Shown piece after piece: positions 39,280-44,818 of a DNA stretch of 44,818 bases. The notes beneath the pieces were generated by a model. It had not been told where the DNA came from and made no database searches. It saw nothing but the letters and a program-made list of their open reading frames with translations. The first letter of the stretch is position 1. Every line of letters begins with the position of its first letter. The position numbers and the translations under genes were made by a program. Source of the stretch: Pseudonocardia sp. SCN 73-27 (GTDB lineage: Bacteria; Actinomycetota; Actinomycetes; Mycobacteriales; Pseudonocardiaceae). The DNA is taken from assembly GCA_001725415.1 (NCBI GenBank), contig MEGH01000035.1, positions 4,025-48,842 of the forward strand, in the 5' to 3' direction.

Positions 39280-40212
39280 TCAGGCCACGCAGTGCAGCGG
39301 CTGCCCGTCGTTGAAGGCGACCATCTCGTCGACGATCCGGTCGTAGTCCAACGGCCCGCCGAGCGGCTCGCCGCGCAGCTCGGAGTAGGCGCGGTGGATG
39401 TTGCCCACCAGCCGCTCGGAGTCGGTGAGACGGGCGAAGGCGCCGAGGTCCAGGGACCGGGCGAGGTCGAGCGGTTCGGTGCCCGCGTCGAACCCCTCTT
39501 TCGCGACGCCCTGCAGCCACAGCAGGTAGTCGCGCTGCTGCCCGATCAGCTCCGGCCCGCCGACGGGCCCGTGCCCCGGCACGACGGTCTGCGCGCCGAG
39601 GCCGTCGAGCTCGTCGAGCGCCCGCAGCAGCCCCGAGATCGACCCCATGACGACGAACGGGGTGCCGCCGTTGAACACGAGGTCGCCCGCGAACAGCAGC
39701 GAGTGCTCCGGCACCCACATGTAGACGTCGTTCGTGGTGTGCGACGGGCCGACGAACTTCACGGTGGCCGGGACGTCGTCGCACCAGATCGTGATCTCGT
39801 CGCGGAAGGTCACCGCGGGCGGCACGATCCGGATGTCGCCCCAGTCGACGCCGGGGAACCATTTCTTCGTCTCGAAGCCTGTGGCGATCGTCGCCGACCG
39901 GCACAGCTCGTGGCCGATGATCGTGGCCTCGGGGAAGAGGTAGTTCCCGTATGTGTGGTCGCCGTGGTGGTGGGTGTTGAGGACGGTGCGGATGGGGTGC
40001 GGCGACAGCTCGGTCACCGCGGCACGCAGCGCCCGCGCCCGGCCCTCGGTGAACGTGGTGTCGACCAGGATCACCCCGTCGCGTCCGGCGAAGATGCCGA
40101 CGTTGTTGAGGCCCCAGCTGCCGTCGAGCTGGACGAAGACGTGGAAGCCCTTGCCCAGGTCCTGGACGGCGGGGTCGGGCATTCCCGCCTCGCGGGACCG
40201 TGGCGTGCTCAT
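39280..40212 (-). CDS. Metallo-beta-lactamase-fold hydrolase
   Basis: A 310-residue MBL-fold enzyme. The zinc motif is THHHGDHTYGN with His81, His83, Asp85 and His86; a further ligand His is in VGPSHTTNDVYMWVP and an Asp in LLFAGDLVFNGG, and VVPGHGPVGG supplies the last His. Such enzymes cleave esters, lactones, thioesters or alkyl sulfates. No signal peptide. ATG has GAGGGAG upstream. It is the last gene of a three-gene operon (FAH, LLM, MBL), 73 nt behind the flavin enzyme. A role in opening an ester or lactone made by the flavin monooxygenase is an attractive inference. Confidence 0.9.
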   Translation of the reverse strand: MSTPRSREAGMPDPAVQDLGKGFHVFVQLDGSWGLNNVGIFAGRDGVILVDTTFTEGRARALRAAVTELSPHPIRTVLNTHHHGDHTYGNYLFPEATIIGHELCRSATIATGFETKKWFPGVDWGDIRIVPPAVTFRDEITIWCDDVPATVKFVGPSHTTNDVYMWVPEHSLLFAGDLVFNGGTPFVVMGSISGLLRALDELDGLGAQTVVPGHGPVGGPELIGQQRDYLLWLQGVAKEGFDAGTEPLDLARSLDLGAFARLTDSERLVGNIHRAYSELRGEPLGGPLDYDRIVDEMVAFNDGQPLHCVA

Positions 40213-40285
40213 CGCACTCCCTCGCTGACGCTCGGTCGGCGCTGCGCACGAGTGCTGTGTCGACGATTCGCTCGCTGCCGCTCGC

Positions 40286-41560
40286 TCATGAGCCCGCCAC
40301 GGTGGCCGGCGCCCCGGTGATCCCGAACTCCGGCATGATCTTCTCGCCGAACAGCTCCAGCATCCGCAGGCCCTCGTCGCGCGGGATCATGCCCCAGTGG
40401 AACAGCCACACGAAGTAGTCGATGGGAAGGTCGGTGAGGAAGCCGTCGATCTGGCGCTTCACGTCGTCGACCGTGCCGCCGATGAGCAGCCCGGAGTTGA
40501 TCAGCCGGTCGGCGAGGTGCTCGCCGGGCTTCGGGACGGGACCCTCCTCGTCGTCGAGCCTGCTGCCCTCCATGAACCCGAACTGCTCGTACCAGCCGCG
40601 CCACACCGGCTCCTCGTACAGTTCGACGCTGCGCCGGATCTTGGCCCTGACCTCGTCCTCGGGCGTGCCGTTGGGGAAGACGTAGAAGGTGCGGCAGACG
40701 CCGATGCCCTCGCCGAAGCGGGGGTGCCGCCCGCGTGAGGCCGCGCCCTCCTGGTAGATCTCCATCAGCGCGCGCAGCTTGGTGAGCGAGCCCATCAGGA
40801 TGGTCGGGGTGACGTTCTCCTCGCCGCACCAGCGCAGCGTGCCGGGGCTCGCGCCGAACGCCTGGAACAGCTGCGGGTGCGGGCTCGTGTACGGCTTGGG
40901 GACGATGCCGACGCCCTTGACCGTGCCGTTCTCGTCGACCTCGCCGGGGACGCCGTACTTGCCGGTGATCGTGGAGGCCGGTGGCCAGTTGGGGATGCCG
41001 TCGAGCGGGAACGGGATCTTGTAGGTGGGGCCGTCGTAGGTGAGCAGGTCCTCGGTCCAGGCCTTCTTCATGATCGCGAAGTTCTCGCTGAACAGCAGAC
41101 GGTTGCGCTGGTCGGCGTCGCTCTGGTCCGACGCGGTGCTGGTGACGCCGAAGCGCTGGCCGAGGATGTTCTGCCAGCGCGCCTGGTAGCCACGGGCCAT
41201 GCCGACGAACAGCCTGCCCTGCAGCATGTGGTCGGCGATCGCGATCTCCTCCGCGAGTCGCAGCGGGTCGTGCGCGGGCAGCACGAGGCCGAGCTGGCCG
41301 TGGCGCAGCCGCTTCGTGTAGTGCCCGAGGTGGACGTTGAGCATCAGGGGGGCGGGGGAGATCTCCATGCCCTCGGTGTGCATGTGGTGCTCGACGTGGG
41401 TGATACCCCAGTAGCCGAGGTCGTCGGCGGCCTGGCAGACTTCGATCAGCCCGGCCAGCATCTTCTGGTAGGCGTCGTTGTTGCGGCCGATCGGTCGCTG
41501 GGCGGCCATGGCCGCCTCGTCTCCGAGCGTCGGGTAGACCTGCAGGATCACCTCGGTCAC
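40286..41560 (-). CDS. LLM-class flavin-dependent monooxygenase (luciferase-like)
   Basis: A 424-residue bacterial-luciferase-fold enzyme. Family features: WGITHVEHHMHTEGMEISPA (about 62-81), a LRHGQLGLVLPAHDPLRLAE segment, IADHMLQGRLFVGMARGYQA around the flavin phosphate site, then YKIPFPLDGIPNWPP and PTILMGSLTKLRALM. These enzymes use FMNH2 and O2 to hydroxylate or Baeyer-Villiger oxidise their substrates and need a flavin reductase, which is not in the window. The GTG overlaps the FAH gene stop by 4 nt (GTGA) and has GAGGAGG upstream. It belongs to the alkanal monooxygenase alpha-like group; the substrate is open. Confidence 0.9.
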   Translation of the reverse strand: MTEVILQVYPTLGDEAAMAAQRPIGRNNDAYQKMLAGLIEVCQAADDLGYWGITHVEHHMHTEGMEISPAPLMLNVHLGHYTKRLRHGQLGLVLPAHDPLRLAEEIAIADHMLQGRLFVGMARGYQARWQNILGQRFGVTSTASDQSDADQRNRLLFSENFAIMKKAWTEDLLTYDGPTYKIPFPLDGIPNWPPASTITGKYGVPGEVDENGTVKGVGIVPKPYTSPHPQLFQAFGASPGTLRWCGEENVTPTILMGSLTKLRALMEIYQEGAASRGRHPRFGEGIGVCRTFYVFPNGTPEDEVRAKIRRSVELYEEPVWRGWYEQFGFMEGSRLDDEEGPVPKPGEHLADRLINSGLLIGGTVDDVKRQIDGFLTDLPIDYFVWLFHWGMIPRDEGLRMLELFGEKIMPEFGITGAPATVAGS

Positions 41561-42468
41561 GAGTCCTCCTCGGGTTTCACCAGGTTGATGCCGGAGTCGC
41601 CCGGCGGGACGTCGTCCTTGGGGCCGACGGTGTTGCGCAGCACGCCGATGCCCTCGACCTCGAGCTCGACGACGTCGCCGGGGGCGAGCCAGCGGTCGAT
41701 CTCCAGGCCGCAGCCGCGGCCTGTGGTGCCGCCGCCGATGACGTCGCCGGGGTGCAGGGGCTGGTACTGAGACAGCGTCGCGATGGCCTGGCCGAAGCTG
41801 AAGCGCATCGCGCCGATCGAGCCCTCCGACCAGACCTCGCCGTTGATCCGGGCGCTCATCCGGGCGCCGGTGGCGTCGAACTCGTCGGCGGTGGTGAGGC
41901 AGGGGCCCAGCGAGGTCGCGAAGTCCTTGCCGAACGCAGGCCCGATGCCGACGGACATCTCGCGGAACTGGATGTCGCGTGCGCTCCAGTCGTTGAAGAT
42001 CGTGTAGCCGGCGACGGCGGCCTCGGCCTCGGCGACGGACGCCCGGAACACCGGCGCCCCGAGCACGGCGGCCACCTCGAGCTCGTAGTCGAGCTTGTCG
42101 GTGTAGTACGGCCAGGGCGCGACGGCGTCGGGGCCGATGACGGTGTCGGGGTTGCACTTCCAGTGCACCGGGATGCGGAACCACTCCTCGGGCACGTCGC
42201 CGAAGCTGTTGCGGACGTGTTCCTCGACGAGCATGAAGTCGCGCATCGAGCGGGGCCGGGGGAGCGGCGCGAGCAGGGTGACGTCGGCGAGCGGGTGAGT
42301 GGTCGCGGCGACGGAGAGGAACGTGCGGGCGTCGTCGAGGCCTGCGGCGCCGCGGTCGAGCAGGTCGAGCATCGACGTGAAGCCCGGTAGGTCCACGACC
42401 CGCTCACCGTCGAGGGCGCCGACGCGGGGGTCCGCGTCGCCGGGTGGGCGGTAGGTGACGAGCCGCAA
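41557..42468 (-). CDS. Fumarylacetoacetate hydrolase-family protein (TTG start)
   Basis: A 303-residue FAH-fold enzyme. Metal-binding residues are in DKLDYELEVAAVLG (Glu-x-Glu), and an Asp in FNDWSARDIQFREM. The loops KDFATSLGPCLTT and GDVIGGGTTGRGCGLE are also diagnostic. Members hydrolyse C-C bonds of acylpyruvates, hydrate 2-hydroxypentadienoates or decarboxylate oxalocrotonates in aromatic breakdown. The start is a TTG with GGAGGA six nt upstream and no nearby ATG or GTG that fits as well. It is the first gene of the FAH-LLM-MBL operon, with a TTCACA-18-TAGCGT promoter 31 nt upstream of the TTG. Confidence 0.9.
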   Translation of the reverse strand: MRLVTYRPPGDADPRVGALDGERVVDLPGFTSMLDLLDRGAAGLDDARTFLSVAATTHPLADVTLLAPLPRPRSMRDFMLVEEHVRNSFGDVPEEWFRIPVHWKCNPDTVIGPDAVAPWPYYTDKLDYELEVAAVLGAPVFRASVAEAEAAVAGYTIFNDWSARDIQFREMSVGIGPAFGKDFATSLGPCLTTADEFDATGARMSARINGEVWSEGSIGAMRFSFGQAIATLSQYQPLHPGDVIGGGTTGRGCGLEIDRWLAPGDVVELEVEGIGVLRNTVGPKDDVPPGDSGINLVKPEEDS

Positions 42469-42498
42469 CGTGTGTCCTCCTCGACCTCGGTACCGCCG

Positions 42499-42528
42499 AC
42501 GCTAGGGCCCGCGGTGATGTGATGTGAA
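42499..42528 (-). promoter_or_regulatory. Promoter of the FAH-LLM-MBL operon
   Basis: On the minus strand TTCACA (42528-42523) and TAGCGT (42504-42499) are spaced by 18 nt, a good housekeeping-type promoter. The expected start near 42492 gives a leader of about 24 nt with GGAGGA. Confidence 0.6.
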
Positions 42529-42546
42529 ACACCGAGTCGACGCTGA

Positions 42547-42584
42547 TTCACCACGGGTCGTGGTGAAACCGGCGCAGCCGGTTT
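42547..42584. promoter_or_regulatory. Two adjoining palindromes between the FAH operon and the CooC-like gene
   Basis: TTCACCACG-GGT-CGTGGTGAA (42547-42567) is perfect with 9-bp arms. AAACCGGC-GCA-GCCGGTTT (42566-42584) is perfect with 8-bp arms and overlaps the first by two bases. They lie about 20 nt upstream of the FAH -35 in the 194-nt divergent gap. They look like regulator binding sites. Confidence 0.5.
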
Positions 42585-42662
42585 CGGACCCCGCCATGAT
42601 CACCCGTTGGTGAAAACCGATACCGTTACCGTGTTCAGTCGGGGACCAGGGAAGGACGGCTC

Positions 42663-43613
42663 GTGCGGATCGCGTTCGTCGGCAAGGGTGGCAGCGGCAA
42701 GACGACGGTGGCTGCCATGTTCAGCCGCTACCTGGCGGATCGCGGGCACCCCGTGCTCGCCGTCGACGCCGACATCAACCAGAACCTCGGCGAGGCGCTC
42801 GGCGCCACCGGCCCCACGCCCCGCGCGCTCGGCGCCGACCTGCCCTGGCTCAAGGACCACCTGCGCGGCAACAACCCGCTCGTGCCCTCGGCCGCGGCGA
42901 TGATCAAGACGACCCCGCCCGGCCCCGGCTCCCGCACCGCCGGGCTGCGCACCGACGACCCGGTGCTCGCCCGCTGCGCCGCCACCACGCCCGACGGCGT
43001 GCGCTACCTCGTCACCGGCGAGTTCGACGAGGCCGACATCGGCGTCTCCTGCTACCACTCCAAGACCGGCGCGGTGGAGCTGTGGCTCAACCACCTCGTC
43101 GACGGCGCGGGGGAGTACGTCGTCGTCGACATGACCGCGGGTGCCGACGCCTTCGCGTCCGGCCTGTTCACCCGTTTCGATCTGACAGTGCTGGTCAGCG
43201 AGCCGACCCGGCGCGGCGTCGGCGTCTTCCACCAGTACGCCGCCCACACCGCCGGCCGCGACGTCGCACTCGCCGTACTGGGCAACAAGGTCGACGACGG
43301 GGCCGACGTCGCGTACCTGCGCGAGCACGCCGGCGACGCGCTGATCGGCTGGCTGGGCCGCTCGCCGTGGGTGCGCGCCGCCGAGCGCGGTGAGCCCCGC
43401 CCGGTCGCTGAGCTGGAGCCCGCCAACGCCGCGGTGCTCGCCGACGTCCTGGCCGCGGTGGACGCCCGCCCCCGCGACTGGGAGCGCTACCACCGCGACA
43501 CCGTCGAGTTCCACCTGCGCAACGCCCGGGCCTGGGGTGACCGCGCCACCGGCCTCGACCTCGCCGCGCAGGTCGCGCCGGGCTTCGTGCCCGGCACCCC
43601 GGTGCCGGCGTGA
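42663..43613 (+). CDS. CooC/MinD-like P-loop ATPase
   Basis: A 316-residue deviant Walker ATPase. Motif GKGGSGKTTVAAMF (7-20) has the signature Lys of the MinD/ParA/CooC class, and VLAVDADINQNLGEALG is the CooC-type segment after it. VVVDMTAGADAFASGLFTRF is Walker B/switch, and VLGNKVDD the guanine/adenine-recognition strand. CooC loads nickel into CO dehydrogenase, and relatives act on other metalloenzymes. No CODH gene is in the window, so the target is unknown; the Co nitrile hydratase 12 kb away is a speculative thought only. GTG start with GGGAAGGA upstream. A 13-bp hairpin follows the gene. Confidence 0.87.
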   Translation: MRIAFVGKGGSGKTTVAAMFSRYLADRGHPVLAVDADINQNLGEALGATGPTPRALGADLPWLKDHLRGNNPLVPSAAAMIKTTPPGPGSRTAGLRTDDPVLARCAATTPDGVRYLVTGEFDEADIGVSCYHSKTGAVELWLNHLVDGAGEYVVVDMTAGADAFASGLFTRFDLTVLVSEPTRRGVGVFHQYAAHTAGRDVALAVLGNKVDDGADVAYLREHAGDALIGWLGRSPWVRAAERGEPRPVAELEPANAAVLADVLAAVDARPRDWERYHRDTVEFHLRNARAWGDRATGLDLAAQVAPGFVPGTPVPA

Positions 43614-43649
43614 CCTTGGCCGCCGCTACCGCCGCACGCCCGATGTGAG

Positions 43650-43694
43650 CGAACGGCACAGTGCCGCAACCCGACTGCGTGACTGTGCCGTTCG
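43650..43694. terminator. Hairpin after the CooC-like gene
   Basis: Perfect 13-bp arms CGAACGGCACAGT (43650-43662) and ACTGTGCCGTTCG (43682-43694), with a 19-nt loop. The left side is preceded by GTGAG (43645-43649), as in other gene-end hairpins here. It lies 34 nt before the start of the next gene on the same strand, so it may also be part of that gene's leader. Confidence 0.6.
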
Positions 43695-43727
43695 TGCAGA
43701 AACAGACCCCGAAACGAGGAGAACACC

Positions 43728-44123
43728 ATGTCACTCGACGTCCCCACCGCGGTCCTCGAGCGCGCCGAGCGCGGCGAGCTCGACGACGCCGCGTTCCTCG
43801 AGGTCGTCCGCAACTCGCTGCCCTACGCCTGGGATGTCGTGTCCACGGCGGTCGCCGACGGGCAGGCCCGCCCCGAGGCCCCGTTCGGCGAGCACGAGGT
43901 GCCCCCACCGTCGGAGGCGGAGCGCGGCCAGCTGCTGCGGGCGTTGGCGAGCAATGCGATCCGCGGCGCGATGGAGAGGCACTTCGGCGTGACGCTGGCG
44001 TTCCAGAACTGCCACCGCGTCGCGGCGTTCGCCCCCGCCGCCGTCGACTCCGACATCTACCGCGAGTTCGTCTCGATCCGCGGCCAGGTGCTCAACCAGA
44101 GCCCGGAGCTGCGCGACTGCTGA
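43728..44123 (+). CDS. SCO5389-family conserved protein
   Basis: A 131-residue protein that I recognise as a member of the family named after Streptomyces SCO5389. It has the conserved opening MSLDVPTAVLERAERGELDD, a middle LPYAWDVVSTAV, a Pro-rich EVPPPSEAERGQLLRALAS, then MERHFGVTLAFQNCHRVAAF, and the nearly invariant end LNQSPELRDC. All members are small, soluble and restricted to actinobacteria; the function is not known. The C-terminal Cys and the Cys in QNCH could be redox-active or bind metal. AGGAG precedes the ATG. A strong 19-bp terminator follows. Confidence 0.88.
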   Translation: MSLDVPTAVLERAERGELDDAAFLEVVRNSLPYAWDVVSTAVADGQARPEAPFGEHEVPPPSEAERGQLLRALASNAIRGAMERHFGVTLAFQNCHRVAAFAPAAVDSDIYREFVSIRGQVLNQSPELRDC

Positions 44124-44130
44124 CGCGCAC

Positions 44131-44172
44131 ACGGAAAGGGCCCCGGCGGTGTTCCGCCGGGGCCCTTTCCGT
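44131..44172. terminator. Very strong bidirectional terminator (19-bp stem, TGTT loop)
   Basis: Perfect arms 44131-44149 (ACGGAAAGGGCCCCGGCGG) and 44154-44172 with a four-base loop, between the convergent SCO5389-family and PadR genes. On each strand a run of Ts is present within the right arm. Confidence 0.8.
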
Positions 44173-44182
44173 CATGCAGGGG

Positions 44183-44818
44183 TCACTCGGCGAGCAGGCG
44201 GTAGATCGCCTTGCGCGCCTCGGTGATCGCCTCGGTCGCCGTGCGCATCTGCTCGGGCGTGCCGGTGGCCATCACCTGCTGTGCCGCGGCGTGCAGCTGG
44301 CCCAGCTGGGTCCAGAGCTCGGCGGTGTCCTCGTCGGGGTCGCGCTGCGCGGACTCCCAGACCTTGTCGAGCTCCTCGCGGTGCTCGGCCACGTAGGTCG
44401 TGCCGGCCTCGGTGAGGTGCACGACTCGACGGCCGTCGGTCTGCTCGACGCGGACCAGGCCCTCGTCCTCCAGCTGCGACAGCGTCGGGTAGACCGAGCC
44501 CGGGCTCGGCTTCCACGCACCGTCGGTGCGCGACGCGATCTCCTGGATGATCTCGTAGCCGTGCCGCGGCTGCTCCGCGACCAGCGCGAGGACGGCGGCG
44601 CGGACGTCGCCACGGTTGGTGCGACGGCCACGCCGGCCGAAGCCGCCGGGGCCGAAGCCGCGCGGGCCGCCCGGGCCGAAGCCGAGGCCGCCGGGGCCGC
44701 CGGGGCCGACGCCGCCCGGGCCGAAGCCCGGTCCGCCGGGGCCGAAGCGCGGGCCGCCGTGGCGGCGGCCGCCGCGCCTGCCCGGGCCGTGGCGTGGATC
44801 GTCGCCACCGTCGTCGGG
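44183..44818 (-). CDS. PadR-family transcriptional regulator with Gly-rich N-terminus (5' end off window)
   Basis: 211 residues are readable; the start lies beyond the right edge. The C-terminal part is a PadR regulator: winged helix with RGDVRAAVLALVAEQPRHGY, EIIQEIASRTDGAWKPSPGS, VYPTLSQLEDEGLVRVEQ and a two-strand wing DGRRVVHLTEAG. A helical dimerisation tail to LLAE follows. The first 65 visible residues are almost only Gly, Pro, Phe and Arg, with repeats such as GFGPGG and RFGPGGPG, followed by RRGRRTNRGD. Such disordered RGG-like leaders occur on some actinobacterial PadR proteins. It probably represses a transporter or stress gene and itself. Confidence 0.9.
   Translation of the reverse strand, partial: PDDGGDDPRHGPGRRGGRRHGGPRFGPGGPGFGPGGVGPGGPGGLGFGPGGPRGFGPGGFGRRGRRTNRGDVRAAVLALVAEQPRHGYEIIQEIASRTDGAWKPSPGSVYPTLSQLEDEGLVRVEQTDGRRVVHLTEAGTTYVAEHREELDKVWESAQRDPDEDTAELWTQLGQLHAAAQQVMATGTPEQMRTATEAITEARKAIYRLLAE

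Noticed and set aside
1-44818. CRISPR arrays, tRNA or rRNA genes, insertion sequences, prophage
   Set aside because: I looked for regularly spaced repeats, cloverleaf sequences, transposase motifs and phage genes and saw none.

Overview
The window is about 45 kb of very GC-rich DNA with dense, strongly GC3-biased genes, many GTG starts, ATGA/GTGA gene overlaps, leaderless promoters and mycothiol-linked protein families (an Rv2466c-like thioredoxin-fold protein, a maleylpyruvate-isomerase-type relic). This points to a chromosomal segment of a high-GC actinobacterium. A member of the Pseudonocardiaceae is my best guess, by inference only. I see no rRNA, tRNA, CRISPR array, insertion sequence or phage gene.

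Layout. 1-4.8 kb: an IclR regulator fragment, a two-domain VOC protein, a possible NurA-like protein, a DinB2-type Y-family polymerase in an operon with an unknown protein, and a small unknown protein. 4.9-10.2 kb: a large conserved unknown, a DMT transporter that looks internally deleted, and a GntR-MFS-quinone oxidoreductase unit. 10.3-14.6 kb: a serine beta-lactamase-fold protein coupled to an Lrp/AsnC regulator, divergent from a large AceE/MdeB-like 2-oxoacid dehydrogenase E1. 14.7-17.8 kb: a PAC2 protein, an MFS transporter behind a multi-copy operator-like region, and an Rv2466c-like protein.

18.0-26.6 kb reads like a catabolic block on one strand. A ThDP-dependent decarboxylase/synthase-like enzyme is followed by a Zn-dehydrogenase-like protein. 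A strong promoter covered by an 18-bp perfect palindrome then drives two phthalate-dioxygenase-type Rieske oxygenases, with a HicB-like small protein translationally coupled to the first. A lipoprotein solute-binding protein and a GntR/FCD regulator follow. No reductase, ferredoxin or ABC permease is present. 26.6-27.7 kb holds gene relics, and a covalent-FAD (BBE/GlcD-type) oxidoreductase follows. 29.2-30.7 kb carries a Co-type nitrile hydratase (alpha-beta, no activator nearby) and a 56-residue membrane protein. 30.8-35.7 kb: a 1007-residue ATPase regulator, a methyltransferase and a GNAT acetyltransferase. 35.7-39.3 kb: gnd-zwf (oxidative pentose phosphate, NADPH supply) and a divergent LysR regulator. 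39.3-42.5 kb: an operon of FAH-family hydrolase, luciferase-like monooxygenase and metallo-beta-lactamase-fold hydrolase. The end holds a CooC-like ATPase, an SCO5389-family protein and a PadR regulator cut by the window edge.

Gene ends are marked by unusually long, mostly perfect hairpins. Several start with GTGAG and end with CTCAC, and two share the word GAGGTTGCGCGC. The most interesting leads are the Rieske/HicB/SBP/GntR module with its palindromic promoter, the DinB2 polymerase with Ile at the steric-gate position, the FAH-LLM-MBL operon, and the GTGAG-capped gene-end hairpins.
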